Shown one piece after another: positions 32,139 to 42,839 of a stretch of DNA of 64,000 nt (within the stretch, counting starts at the first letter, position 1; each line of letters starts with the position of its first letter). Position numbers and translations under genes: made by a program. The stretch lies in the NCBI GenBank assembly GCA_023548195.1, contig JAJHZJ010000061.1, positions 2,148,771 to 2,212,770 on the forward strand. The letters run 5' to 3'. The DNA comes from Bettongia penicillata ogilbyi. Its lineage: Eukaryota; Chordata; Mammalia; Diprotodontia; Potoroidae. Under the pieces are notes generated by a model that did no database searches, was not told the DNA's origin, and was given only the letters and a program-made list of their open reading frames with translations.

Positions 32139-33245
32139 TCATTCTTGTGAATGAAAGTCAAATTTTCTTTTCAGCTCTGGTTTTTTCATTAAGAATGATT
32201 GAAAGTCCTCTGTTTCATTGAAAGACCATATTTTCCCTTGAAGTATTATACTCAGTTTAGCTGGGTAGGTGATTCTTGGTTTCAGTCCTAGTTCCTTTGC
32301 CTTCTGGAATATCCTATTCCACGCCCTTCGATCCCTTAATGTAGAAGCTGCTAGATCTTGGGTTATCCTGATTGTATTTCCACAGTACTGGAATTGTTTC
32401 TTTCTGGCTGCTTGTAAGATTTTTTCCTTGAGCTGGGAGTTCTGGAATTTGGCCACAATGTTCCTAGGAGTTTCTCTTTTTGGATCTCTTTCAGGTGGTG
32501 ATCGATGGATTCTTTCAATACTTATTTTGCCCTCTGGTTCTAGAATGTCAGGGCAGTTTTCCTTGATAATTTCATGGAAGATGATGTCTAGGCTCTTTTT
32601 TTGATCATGACTTTCAGGTAGTCCCATAATTTTTAAATTGTTTCTCCTGGATCTATTTTCCAGGTCAGTTGTTTTTCCCATGAGATATTTCACATTTTCT
32701 TCCATTTTTTCGTTCTTTTGGTTTTGTTTGGTGATTTCTTGATTTCTCGTAAAGTCATTAGACTCCATCTGTTCCATTCTAATTTTGAGAGAGCTATTAA
32801 ATTCAGTGAGCTTTTGAGCCTCTTTTTCCATTTGGCTCATTCTGCTTTTGAAAGCATTCTTCTCCTCGTTGGCTTTTTGAACCTCCTTTGCCAATTGGGT
32901 GAGCCTATTTTTCAAGGTGTTAATTTCCTCAGCATTTTTTTGGGTCTCCTTTACCAAGGTATTGACCTTTTTTTCATACTCTTCTTGCATCTTTGTCATT
33001 TCTCTTCCCAGTTTTTCCTCCACCTGTCTAACTTGCTTTTCAAAATCCTTTTTGAGCTCTTCCAGGGCCTGAGCCCACCCACCACCCCCCTGGGGTGTCT
33101 GGGGTACTGAGGCCCCGCCCTCCACATCTTTCCCTGATGGCAAGAATACGTCCTCATCCTCGCCATCAGATCCGAAGGTCGGGATCATTTGCATTTGTTG
33201 GAAAAAACTCTCTAAAGTCTTATTTTTCTTCCCTTTTCTAGGCAT
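32139..33245 (-). CDS. L1-type ORF1 protein (intact, HAL1-like copy 2)
   Basis: The 368-residue protein starts MPRKGKKNKTLESFF and has the same three-part plan as the protein at 13404-14507: a disordered N-terminus, a coiled coil (about 55-192), an RRM-like domain (about 193-291, DLENRSRRNNLKIMGLPE) and a C-terminal domain (YPAKLSIILQGK). The two proteins differ at about 28 positions and by one single-residue indel near position 28. Many of the changes are conservative (I/L, K/R, V/I, S/T). No stop or frameshift is present. It is likely an RNA-binding chaperone for its own transcript. Confidence 0.92.
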   Translation of the reverse strand: MPRKGKKNKTLESFFQQMQMIPTFGSDGEDEDVFLPSGKDVEGGASVPQTPQGGGGWAQALEELKKDFEKQVRQVEEKLGREMTKMQEEYEKKVNTLVKETQKNAEEINTLKNRLTQLAKEVQKANEEKNAFKSRMSQMEKEAQKLTEFNSSLKIRMEQMESNDFTRNQEITKQNQKNEKMEENVKYLMGKTTDLENRSRRNNLKIMGLPESHDQKKSLDIIFHEIIKENCPDILEPEGKISIERIHRSPPERDPKRETPRNIVAKFQNSQLKEKILQAARKKQFQYCGNTIRITQDLAASTLRDRRAWNRIFQKAKELGLKPRITYPAKLSIILQGKIWSFNETEDFQSFLMKKPELKRKFDFHSQE

Positions 33246-33472
33246 TTTCCCAGCCAGTTAACTTGTCTTCTGAGATTCCTTTCCAGCCCCACCTGGATCC
33301 GCCCAGCTAGCGCTTGGCCTCTGAGATTTAAATGGGCTTTCCTCCTGCTGGCTGTCAATCAGTGAGCTTTAGTTCAGGGGCTGGGGTGGGGCCAGGGCTG
33401 TCTCCGAGACTCTGATCCCTCGGGGGGCTTTTTGCAGAGACTCCCAAGAGTGGAGCGGGTGGGGGCGGGGTG

Positions 33473-33590
33473 CAGATTAGCTTAATTTAATGAAATGGTC
33501 TAGAAGATTGAGTCAGAGGATGCATAAAATGATCAGTTTCAAAAGTTCTATTTATGAATGAGAAAGAAAAAAATGGCTGGCAAGTAACTG
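33473..33590 (+). repeat. Right target-site duplication and local duplicated segment, copy B, right half
   Basis: Begins with the right target-site duplication (33473-33488). It then continues the homology to copy A with 'TAGAAGATTGAGTCAGAGGA', 'GATCAGTTTCAAAAG' and 'ATGGCTGGCAA'. Confidence 0.8.
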
Positions 33591-33594
33591 GCAT

Positions 33595-34835
33595 CCATGG
33601 AAGACAAAACACAGAGAGTTTTCACTTTTAATGAAATCAGTCTTGGGACAAAATAAGCAGAACCTGCAAAAGAACTGGGAATAGTGTGTGTACGTATGTA
33701 TGTATACATATGTATATATGGTTTTCCTAATCTCACAGGATAAGAATTTTAGTCACTAGATTATACTCAGAGTTCCATAACACCTGATATAACTAGTTCC
33801 CTCTGTCTTTTTGTAGTAGAAATGAATGTGACAGCAGAAGAGAAGTATTTTTTAACTTAACAGTCAACTTTTGGCTATTCAGGTCAATGTCACTGAAATA
33901 GCTGAAGGATCTCTAAAAGAACAATGCTAAGTAAAATCCAAGAACAACACTAAAACTTTACTTACAATTACAATGTAGCTATTAATGGTATCTAAAATAA
34001 ATTTGCACCTCTGGTACAACTCTTGCTGAGCCACTGATGAAATGATAAAGAAAATGGACTCAGAAAGCAAGATGAGAAAGGAGAAGCAACAGAGCTGTAA
34101 AATCCACGGACCGGATAGTCAATCTGAGTCCTCTGAGTTATGTTTTGACTGTCTCCACCACAGTATTAGATACACTGTGCTACTGAATTAGTTTTTTTTA
34201 AAACCAGTACCGCTTTCTTACAATCCCACTAACAAAAACAATTCAAACCAAGGCAACAACAGCTACAAAACCCATTAGGTTTAAACCTTCAATTAGCACA
34301 GAAATTGAGATCCTGTGTGAGCTCGGGTTTTACAAGTTCACGCACAGAGCTTCTGTAATGAAAAGCTATTTTGCTAGATCTCTTCGTATACAACTAATAA
34401 ATGCCTGAAAGCAACAAAAGAGAATTAGAAAACCATCAGTGAGGTTTTGTGAACCATAATATTTAGTTTAATATTTTACTTTTATCCAAAGGAGGATGTA
34501 AAAGCCCACTAAATTCTCGGATATTACTTCTGAATTCCAATGACTGAATACTTTATTTGCATTTCGTTCATGTGTTATTTTATTAAACAGGATACTCTAC
34601 GGATGAATTTTATAATTAGCTTTCTTTCCTGAATTATATATAATTTGCTAGGATTATGGAGCAGTCTTTTTATTTTGGCACTTAGGAAACTATTTTCCTC
34701 TCAATCTCTTTCTTAGGTAATTTCAACGTGTTCTGCTTGAAGGTTTTTTGTTACATTTGCCAAACTCAGGCTAAATCAACAGCGATGAAAACAAACACCT
34801 GAAACACCTCTATGAAGAATGAGGAAGAAGTATTC
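33595..34835. other. Intronic DNA, mostly unique
   Basis: A (TATG)-type tract lies at 33686-33720. The stretch 34200-34500 is repeat-free and compositionally more balanced (see findings). Confidence 0.4.
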
Positions 34836-34839
34836 GCTT

Positions 34840-35455
34840 TTGTGAGTGTGATGAGCTACAAGCCCAAGCCAAGACCTTTCTCCCTTGGGTCAGGAGGGCT
34901 TTTGTCCCATTTGTCCGAAGGGCCCAGGAAGGTCTGGCCTTGGGGAGGCGGGGGTCCCTTAGATTCCCCTTCCATTTCTCCCAGGCCAGATACTCCCTGT
35001 CTTCTATTTAGCATTCTTTTGATATTCCTCCCTTTGATCCTATTACCAGTCACTCCCATCAAGATTGTCCCTAGAGTCTATCTGTATTCTGGTACTGTGT
35101 CTGTGTACTGGTCATTCCCATACTGCCCCATCAAGACCATTCCTGGGGCCCCAGATTAGTTGGTGGCACCTGGATTCTTCCCTAAGTCTTTTTCTGTATT
35201 TGAGGTCCACCTTGCCTCCATGAAGGCTCTCAGATTCAATCCAGTTCAGACTCTGTCTAGCTGAGATTCTATCTGGCCCACTTGTGAATACAAGTGTTAC
35301 AAATGCTTAGGCTCCTTAAGACTCAATCCAGTATAGAGAATCTTTAATAAACTTTGTTTTTCTTTGGCTTTAAGAAGGTTTGTGTCGAATTCCTTCAAGC
35401 AGTACCCAGTGTGTTGGTATTTTGGGGTCCCCAGCACCCCTGAACCTCACCAATT
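34840..35455 (+). mobile_element. Probable solo LTR of an endogenous retrovirus
   Basis: This GC-richer block within AT-rich intron has an AATAAA polyadenylation signal at 35346-35351, followed by a T-rich stretch and a U5-like segment ('TGTCGAATTCCTTCAAG', 'GGGGTCCCCAGCA'). There is no retroviral coding sequence on either side. Exact ends and a target-site duplication could not be fixed. The orientation is opposite to NBEA. Confidence 0.6.
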
Positions 35456-35499
35456 GTACATACAGAAGATTACTGAGAGAAAAAAATGATGTACAAGAT

Positions 35500-35680
35500 A
35501 GGGAGCCAGCTTTGCAGGTGAGAAGATCTGTGCTCAGCCTTGGGACAACTTAAGAGTTGTAAAGTCACTTAACTACTCTGTTTGACCTTAGTTTTTTTAG
35601 TCTGTAAACTGAGGAGCAGATAACCTCTGAGGTCCCTTCCATCTTTTCCATCCAGATTTAAGATCTTATGAACTTCCTGA
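35500..35680 (+). repeat. CORE-SINE (MIR-like)
   Basis: 'AAAGTCACTTAACTACTCTG', 'GTCTGTAAACTGAGG' and 'CCTCTGAGGTCCCTTCCATC' match a MIR-type SINE. Confidence 0.65.
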
Positions 35681-35879
35681 ATGCTTTTCCTAATGGGCTT
35701 TCCGAGTCTTCATCCACTTCCTATTCTGATTGATTTGTATCAGCACTGGCACCACTATAAATTACTAATCTGTTTTTGCATTGCGTTAAAAATAATAGTT
35801 TTGCAAAAATGTTACAAGGTATTTTGACTTCACTAGTAAAGATTAAATGAGAAATGACTGTTACCAACCAATTATTAAT

Positions 35880-36470
35880 ATATGGGGTGAGGGAAGTAGG
35901 GAGAGAGGTAGGGACAAGTGGGATCCAGGACTTTTCCCTTTTCTATTTACTCATTCAAAGCCCAGTCCTTGCGAGGGGCATTACTGATAGCTGACATTGC
36001 CCATATCCTCTGGGTACACACTTCTTGTCCCACTCAGTTAGAAGACTTTACAAAAAGAATCTATTCAAGGTGAATTTGGGCCCTTTGTGCTCTATTCTGG
36101 CAAGACTGGGGATCCCTTTTGTCTAGATTGCTTGAGGCAGGGGTGGGCTGGTTGTAGAGTTGAATAAGAGTGACATAACCAAAATCATATGTTCCCCCTC
36201 CCTTCAGTCCCTCATTAGAATATGCCCACCTCTCATTATAATATTTATTCTCTCATTAATTGTCAACCACTGAGAATTGATTCTGACTGTGGGGTATACC
36301 CCACACTTCTAAGGGTATAAAAGTGTGAATGACTTGCATGATTCATTTTTGGTTCCTGAGAGTGTCACTGACCCCTTTTACTAATTATTTGCTAGCCATA
36401 ATTAATAAACTGATAATTAATTACCCAGAAATTATGTCTCTCAGCCTTCTCTCATGTCACATAAAGACCC
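35880..36470 (+). mobile_element. Probable solo LTR with TATA box and poly(A) signal
   Basis: A TATAAAA box at 36316-36322 is followed 88 bp later by AATAAA at 36404-36409 and a short U5-like end ('TATGTCTCTCAGCCTTCTCT'). This spacing is typical of an LTR U3-R-U5. No coding remnants flank it. The boundaries, especially the 5' one, are approximate. Confidence 0.65.
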
Positions 36471-36549
36471 AGTGAGAGAACAGAACATATCCTTGCTTCT
36501 TTTCTTGCAGCAACCAGAGGATCAATCCCAACTAAAGAAAATTTCAGGT

Positions 36550-36720
36550 CAGATCTGGAAGTCTTCAGACACTATCTAGTCCAACTCCTTTATTTTACAG
36601 ATGAGGGAACAGACCAACAGGTGTTGGGTGACTTACCCTGAAGAACCAGGATTTGAACCTACATACAATAAAAAGAGTACATGAATCATAGAGTTATGGA
36701 TTTAAAGAATTCAAAGGGAC
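36550..36720 (-). repeat. MIR-like SINE
   Basis: 'CTTTATTTTACAGATGAGGG', 'GTGACTTACCCTG' and 'CAGGATTTGAACC' are antisense MIR phrases. Confidence 0.7.
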
Positions 36721-36857
36721 CTCAGCAGCCTTCTAAGCCAACTAAACTCAGAAGGAATTCCCATTAAAACCAAGAAAGAAGTCATCCACTTTCTCCTTAA
36801 ATATCAATATGACTGAATATAAATGATGGGAACATTTAATGAGGAGAAACCTACCAT

Positions 36858-37642
36858 CTCTAGAGCAGCACTTCTTAAACTGATCACAACCCCATAAGGC
36901 GTCCTGTAACTGAATGTGGGGGTCACGAACAATTTGGCGTAATAAAAGGTTTCTGAATATGCAAAACCAAAAATTAATTCAAAATCAAATACATAATAAA
37001 TCTGAGGTGTTTCTGACAGAGCTTGCATGTGTTGCATTGAGCAACTTCACTGCAGTCTTGGTTCTGAACACTTTGGACTGTGCATGCCATCATGCCATGC
37101 ACTGCCAATGAAAGCTGCCAGAAACACCTTGACTCAGAATCAAGGCTACTGTATGTTATGTATTGCAGTGTTTTGTCTGTATATACAAAATCACTAAATG
37201 AATTTTGACTTGGGATTAGGACAGAATTTCCAATAATTTCTGAAATGACCCTAAACATACTTCTGCCATTTTTTACTATGTATTTATGGGAACAGGTATT
37301 CTCAGAAATGATGATTATAAAATCAAAACATTGATCAACTTTGAAAAATGTTGGAGATGCTTATGTCCTGTACTATCAAATATTCTACCAAGATTTTACT
37401 ATGTAAAAATAAACAAGCATATGCATTTCATTAGTATGAAAATTTGCTTTTATCTTTAATAAATGGTAAAATTATATGTATACCAAAGAATTGTTTTAGA
37501 ATAAATTTCTTTATGGTTTATTATCAGTAAATGTTTGATTTGTATACCTATTTTATATACCTATATACCTGGGGTTACGTAAAAATTTCTCAGGTGAAAA
37601 GGGGTCTGCAAGTGGAAAAAGTTAAGAAACCCTGCTCTAGAA
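36858..37642. mobile_element. Non-autonomous hAT DNA transposon with 8 bp duplications
   Basis: The element spans 36866-37634 (769 bp). It starts CAGCACTTCTTAAACTG and ends AAAAGTTAAGAAACCCTG, so the terminal inverted repeats match imperfectly. It is flanked by CTCTAGAG (36858-36865) and CTCTAGAA (37635-37642), the 8 bp duplication typical of hAT. No transposase frame is present. The short open frames inside are unrelated to hAT transposases as far as I can see. Confidence 0.85.
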
Positions 37643-37644
37643 GG

Positions 37645-38035
37645 AAAGCTTATCCAGCTTTTGGATAGTTCTAGCTGTTAAAAAGTTTTTCTGGCATCAA
37701 ATCTAAACTGACCTGTCTGCAGCATCTATCTGTTGATTGTGGTTTTGCCTTCCAGGGCCAACCAGAGCATTTCTAATCTTGTCTTCAAATGTCAGGTCTT
37801 CTAAATTCCTGAAGACAGCCATCATATTACACCTAAGTCTTCTTTCCAGGTGAAATACCTCTAGTTCCTTTAAGTGATTTTCATATGTCACAGACTCAAG
37901 GCCTTTCCCTATCCTGATTGTCCTCTGTATCCTCTCCAGTTTCTCAATATTCTTCTTAAAGTGGAGCACCCAGAAGGAAAAGAAATACTCTAGATGTAGT
38001 CTGAACAGGGTCAAGTATAATAGACTATTACTGCT
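37645..38035 (-). mobile_element. L3 (CR1-clade) LINE, RT C-terminal (thumb) remnant
   Basis: The minus frame 38014-37703 reads MTLFRLHLEYFFSFWVLHFK, then KNIEKLERIQRT, then KELEVFHLERRLRCNMMAVF. It matches the CR1 'ALVRPHLEYCVQFWAP..K.DIEKLERVQRRATRMI..L..ERL.ELGLFSLEKRRLRGDMI' region almost end to end. The copy is probably continuous with the RT palm remnant at 38.6-39.6 kb, separated by SINE insertions. Confidence 0.85.
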
Positions 38036-38429
38036 TTCTTTCTTTAAAGTTAAGAAAAAAAATAAACTTAACAGTTATAGCAAGAACAAACATTTTCACT
38101 TACAAAAAATATTAGCAAGGCATAAGAAATTGAATTTGTTACATGTAGTTTTTAAAAGTATATACTAAATTTAACAAGGCTGTATCAGAATTATTGTTTG
38201 TCCCCATCTGCACTTTTTTATTAGTATGAAAATTTGACTGAGCTTTTTTGTATTTTTATCACTATTAACTCAACTGATCCTCTGTCCCTCCTTTCTGCTA
38301 AAGAAGTTCCCACTTAAATACATATAATAAAGCAAAATAAATCAACACATCAGCCACTTCTGAATTTGCATATATCATCCAGCATCTTCAGTTAATCACC
38401 TTTCTCTTCCTAGAGGTCATAGGACCTGA

Positions 38430-38590
38430 GACCTAGAACTTAAAGGGATCATCTAGTCCAACCCTCTCTTTCTATTTATTGGGAAACTGAGATCCAGGGA
38501 GGTTGTTACTTTTCTAAAGTCACAGTCGTAATAAACATTAGGGAAGGAATTTGAACCCAGAGCAGAGCCAGTGCCCTTTCCACTGTATCA
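38430..38590 (-). repeat. MIR-like SINE
   Basis: 'AGGGATCATCTAGTCCAACC', 'GGGAAACTGAGATCCAGGGA' and 'GGAATTTGAACCCAGAGCAG' are antisense MIR phrases. It is inserted in the L3 copy. Confidence 0.8.
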
Positions 38591-38599
38591 AAAGGCAGG

Positions 38600-39590
38600 T
38601 GGCATGCTTCAGTGTTTTCTAGAAGCTATGCCTCTAGAGATGTAGCCTACAACTGCATTAACATTTTTGGCTGACTTATCATACAGTTGTCTCACATTAA
38701 GCTTTTGGAACACTGTCTCTCAGACTCTCTCTCCTGCCCCCACCCCAAACAAACTGCTATTTAATTAATTCCATCCTATACTTCTGAAATTGATGTGTTC
38801 AACCTAAATGGAAGACTTTACACATTTGTTCTTATTGAATTTCATCTCACTAGATTTAGGTAGCTAAGTAGTACAGTGGATACAGCACTGAGCCTGGAGT
38901 CAGGAAACCTGAATTCAAATCTGGCCTCAGGCACTTACTAGCCATGTGGGCAAGCCCATGTCTACTTCAACTTCCTTGTCTATAAAGTGAGGATAACAAT
39001 AGCACCCACTTCCCAGGGCTGCTTCAAAGAGCCATACAGAGGTGCTATCATCATCATCATCATAGGTATTCCCAGCGCTCTAGCCTCTCAATATTCTTTT
39101 TGTATCCTGACTTGGTCATTCAGTGTTTTAGCTATATCCTCCAGCTCAGTGTCATCTAAATATCTGATGAATATATAATCTCTGCTTTTATACAGGTCAC
39201 TGATAAGAATATTAAACAACATAGAACTAAGCACAGAATCTTGGAATATTACACTGGAGACTTCTTGCCAAGCCAACACTGTATTGTTAGCAACTACTCT
39301 TTGAGTATAGCCATTCAACTAAATGGACCTAACTGTATTATAATCTAGTCCACGTTATTTCCCATATATGTTCCTGAAGAATGAGATACTTTTATAAATG
39401 CTTACGTTCCTCTGATCTACAAGCTTAGCAAAATCCTTTCAAAAAAGGAAATATGGTTTAATCTGTTGCTCTGGATGAAGCCATGCTCATTCTTTGTAAT
39501 CATGATTTCTTTTTCTAGGTAGAAGCCCACTGACCATCTACTTTAATGATCCATTCTGGAATTATCCCAGGAATTGAAGTGAAGCTCTTT
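38600..39590 (-). mobile_element. L3 (CR1-clade) LINE, RT palm remnant
   Basis: The minus frame 39318-39088 reads MNGYTQRVVANNTVLAWQEV, then SMLFNILISDLYKSRDY, then FIRYLDDTELEDIAKTLND. This matches the CR1 RT sequence '[36 protein letters not shown]' with a YLDD/FADD-type catalytic box. Upstream (39320-39590) is the fingers region. It is interrupted by a CORE-SINE at 38865-39060. Confidence 0.85.
38865..39060 (+). repeat. CORE-SINE in L3
   Basis: 'GTACAGTGGATACAGCACTG', 'AGCCTGGAGTCAGGAAACCT' and 'TATAAAGTGAGGATAACAAT', ending in (CAT)n at 39047-39063. Confidence 0.85.
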
Positions 39591-39594
39591 GAAA

Positions 39595-39880
39595 AGAGGT
39601 CTGGCATCAGACTCACAGAGCCCATGTTTGAGGCCCAGTCCTGCCCCTGACTAGCTACAGCGCTCCGGTCAAGTCACCACACTTAACATGAGCCTTCATT
39701 AAATCTTCCACAAGATGACATAACCTCTAAGGTCTGTTGCCTGATGTCTGGAGAGGCATTTTACAAAACTGAAAGTGCTATAGATGATGACGATGACGAT
39801 GATGATGATGATGATGATCCCCAATATCTAGCATGGGGCCCACATAAAGTAGGAACTTCATAAATACTTGTTCCTTGGTC
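39595..39880 (+). repeat. CORE-SINE/L2-tail fragment with (GAT)n
   Basis: 'GACTCACAGAGCCCATG' and 'CTGACTAGCTACAGCGCTCC' resemble a SINE head. A (GATGAC)/(GAT)n tract lies at 39784-39818, followed by an L2-like end 'CCAATATCTAGCATGGGGCC' and 'ATAAATACTTGTTCC'. Confidence 0.5.
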
Positions 39881-40109
39881 TACCCATACAGAAATAATCT
39901 TTCCTTCTTCAGAAATTGCCTGGCACTTCTACCTCTTATTAACTACTACATTTCATTTTGTACTATTGTTTTATTCCTTTTATGAGACTGTAAGTTCAAA
40001 GGAGGCAGACAAAAAAATCTTAATTACCTTTTTATTACAACCAGCACATAACATAAAGCATTGCATGTATGCACTCAATTTTTGTCTGTTTAACTGAATT
40101 GTGGCATGT

Positions 40110-40500
40110 AATCCCATAGTACTCCCTCCAGATGTGGTCTGACCAGGGCAGGACATGGTATACTTATCACCTCCAATGTTGTGGATATTATACATTTTTT
40201 AATGAAATTTAATATATGGTAGTTAGTTGACCTGGAGACATGTTGAAATGATGGTCAAGTAAAACCTCAGGTTTTTTAAAATGAACAGTTACCTAGGGAT
40301 ATCTGCCCTTGTGCTGGTGACTGACCTTAGTAATTTAGCCAAATATTCCAAAATGTTGAGATCTTTAGGGGGTTCCTATTATATTGTCCAACATATTATT
40401 TGTGCCTCTCATCTTCCTATCATTAGCGAACTTGGTAAGGCCACTGTTAGTAGTTCCTCCTTTAAATACTTCATTATTCCAATAAAAATGTGATATTGTT
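40110..40500 (-). mobile_element. L3 (CR1-clade) LINE remnant
   Basis: The minus strand reads LTKFANDRKMRG (degenerate FADD box) near 40435 and CPALVRPHLEGVLWD near 40150, matching CR1 RT segments. The region between the two is partly deleted. It is probably a different copy from that at 37.6-39.6 kb. Confidence 0.7.
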
Positions 40501-41545
40501 GACTTGGGTATTCCCTCAACAGGTGAAGTTCACAACTCACATATGATTTCTCAGCCTATGCAATGTTCATCCATGTTGTTTCATAGATTCTTCAAAGAGG
40601 AACCATCCAGTATGACAGAGGTCTTCATCGACATCTTTTTCTATTTTGTGGTTTTGGCTCTCATAATTCTTATTTCTCAGTCTTATCACACAATTGGCCT
40701 GCCTTGCTTAATGATTATACATTTCCTCAATGATGTACTTTATGTCTCTTTGTGTATTTGTTCATCACCAAAAATACTGTCTATCATATTTTCATAGTCT
40801 ATTAAGCATTTCTCCAATACTTTGAGTCATTTGTTTTTCAGAGATTATGCTTCCAAGAATCACAACCGTAGCGTATCATTAAGACAACTTTTATCTTGAT
40901 AAGGCCCTCAAACGAGGAAGTAGCTGGGATTGTTAAATGAATGGTACAACATTCTAAATTCAAATGAGCTTTTTCTAATTCTTTTCTTCAGTTTTTGGTC
41001 ACTTTATTGTCTATACATTATTTAATGGACCAACTATACAACTGCATGCCAAGATCTGGATAATACAAATTTTTAAAATCCATTTAGTTTTTCCTGTATG
41101 GATTGTTAGCTCAATCTCTTTCCAAATCATGGCTCTTACATAGGGGTTCTTGAAATGTTCTGGGGCTTCAAATTTGTTCAGCAAAGAAATATTAAGTGCC
41201 TACTATATGTAAGGGAGCTGGTGATACAGAAACATAAAAATGAAATAATCCTCTTCGTTACGGAGTTTACTTCCTACTGGGGTGGTCCATGTACTCTGAT
41301 ACCCCAATGAACCTGTGATCTTACAGTTAATGCTTCCACTGATGCATACTGTAGCCCATCTGTGTCAGGCAATCCTGTGTGACTCCCATCCATGTTCTCC
41401 AATAAAGTCTACAGTAAGTCCACAAAAGTACTGAGGATCTGCCACTAATCTTCCTGACTTAGTCCTTATTCTTATTATGTGATTTACCTACTCATTTCTT
41501 CTAGTTATATATTTCTTTGATAAAATCCTTTATACTGTTTATTAA
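40500..41545. other. Decayed, possibly RTE-related, intronic DNA
   Basis: On the minus strand 'LIDYENMIDSIFGD' near 40800 is reminiscent of an RTE reverse-transcriptase 'FIDYEKAFDS' box. The end near 40500-40560 resembles a remembered RTE-like tail. The evidence is weak. A MIR/L2-tail antisense fragment lies at 41165-41290 ('GTGCCTACTATATGTAAGGG'). Confidence 0.3.
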
Positions 41546-41549
41546 TCAA

Positions 41550-41700
41550 TCAAAGATTCAATGAAAAAGTATTTATTAGGCTCCTTGCATATGCCAGGTA
41601 CTATGTAAAGCACTGGGATATAAATAAACAATCCTTGGCATCAAGCTTATATTTTACTGGGGGAGGCAAAATGTACAAAAACAAATACAAAGTAAATTGC
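41550..41700 (-). repeat. MIR/L2-tail SINE fragment
   Basis: 'AAGTATTTATTAGGCTCCTT', 'GCATATGCCAGGTACTATGT', 'AAAGCACTGGGATATAAA' and 'GGGGGAGGCAAAATGTACAA'. Confidence 0.7.
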
Positions 41701-41894
41701 TATCTGCAATACTGTTCATAGCTGTCAACTGCACTCCTCTATAGAGCTTTACAAATGAGTTTTATATTATAACCTTACAAGGTCCTTGGCTTCTACCTGT
41801 TTCTGCTTAGCAAAAAGATCAAATTTCTAAGCTCTTTTTGGCTTCTTGTCTTGGCAACTTTTACACTGTTAAACTTTTGCAGAAAATGGTGATA

Positions 41895-42470
41895 ATCAAA
41901 GTGGCTAAACTCTCTCCCCTATGCAATCTATGCATCCTTCCGACAGCTGCCACAGTTACTTTCTTAAAGTACAAGTATGACCATGTTGTTCTCCTCCTTA
42001 ATACATTCTAATGGTTCCCTTTTGCCTCTAGGATTGACTTTATCTAAGATAGAACTTATCTGGGATAAGTTCTGTTAAGTTTTCAAAATCCTCCACAAAC
42101 TGCCTCAAATATGTCTTTCTTTTCAGCTTCATTATTGATCACTCCCCTTATAACACTACAGTTTAGTCATCTTGGCCTTCCTGTTACTGGCACTCTTCCT
42201 CTTGGATGTGAATTCCCATCTTAGCACAGTTTCTACAAATTCCATTTTTCTTTCAAAATTCTCATGCAATCTTCTGCATGAAGTCTTTCCCTATTCCCCC
42301 AGGAGTTTCTTCTCTTCCTCAATTACCATTCTATTTATTTGGTAAATACTTATTCATGAACCTGTTTTTTCTCTGGAAAAAAATGTAAGCTCTCTGGGGG
42401 CAGGGTCTATTTTTATTTTTGTACCTATTCTCCCAACTCCCAGGCACCGTGCCTGGTACAATGACTGATT
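41895..42470 (+). mobile_element. L2 LINE 3' end
   Basis: Contains 'CCTCTAGGATTGACTTTATC', 'CAAAATCCTCCACAAACTGC', 'TGAATTCCCATCTTAGCACA', 'TGAAGTCTTTCCCTATTCCC', 'GGGGGCAGGGTCTATTTTTA' and 'CCAGGCACCGTGCCTGGTAC', all in L2 3' order. Confidence 0.8.
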
Positions 42471-42474
42471 TGCC

Positions 42475-42835
42475 TTTTTCCATTTCCTCTTTTTTATCAC
42501 TGACAAACTAATTCAAATGTCAATCATTGCAGTAATTCATAGTATCTTCTTATCTTTATCTTTTCCTTTAATATGATGTTGACTTGGCCTTTATTCTAAC
42601 TAGTCCATGGTCTAATTGCATGAAGACAGCTGATTCTGACATGATTCCCACTTGATTTCCTCTTAATATACTAACCATTTCAATTTTTGTGATATTGTTT
42701 GTGCTCACTATATTTATGGCCTTCTGACTCTTCTAGACAAAAAATAGTCATATAAATTTGAGACTTCTAAGTAGTTCAAAGTCTTCAGTGTCTTTTATTT
42801 CTCTAATTTAAGCCATATTTATTGATAAATTTTTC
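42475..42835. other. Intronic DNA, nothing recognised
   Basis: AT-rich and decayed. It may be an extension of the adjacent L3. Confidence 0.3.
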
Positions 42836-42839
42836 ATCA

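Larger units (their letters stand above)
31094..33472 (-). mobile_element. HAL1-like (half-L1) retrotransposon, copy 2
   Basis: A 2.38 kb minus-strand insertion bounded by a perfect 16 bp target-site duplication, CAGATTAGCTTAATTT (31078-31093 and 33473-33488). The layout is as in copy 1: a short 5' UTR with about one and a half GC-rich monomers, an intact ORF1 (33245-32139), a 3' UTR of about 1 kb, and a (TAAA)n tail at 31098-31131. ORF2 is absent at the same position as in copy 1. Its 5' end lies one monomer or more inside the end of copy 1, which suggests a shorter promoter array or 5' truncation. Confidence 0.92.

Noticed and set aside
36804..37258. Open frames inside the hAT element, considered as a transposase
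   Set aside because: They are short, on both strands, and show no hAT dimerisation or catalytic motif.
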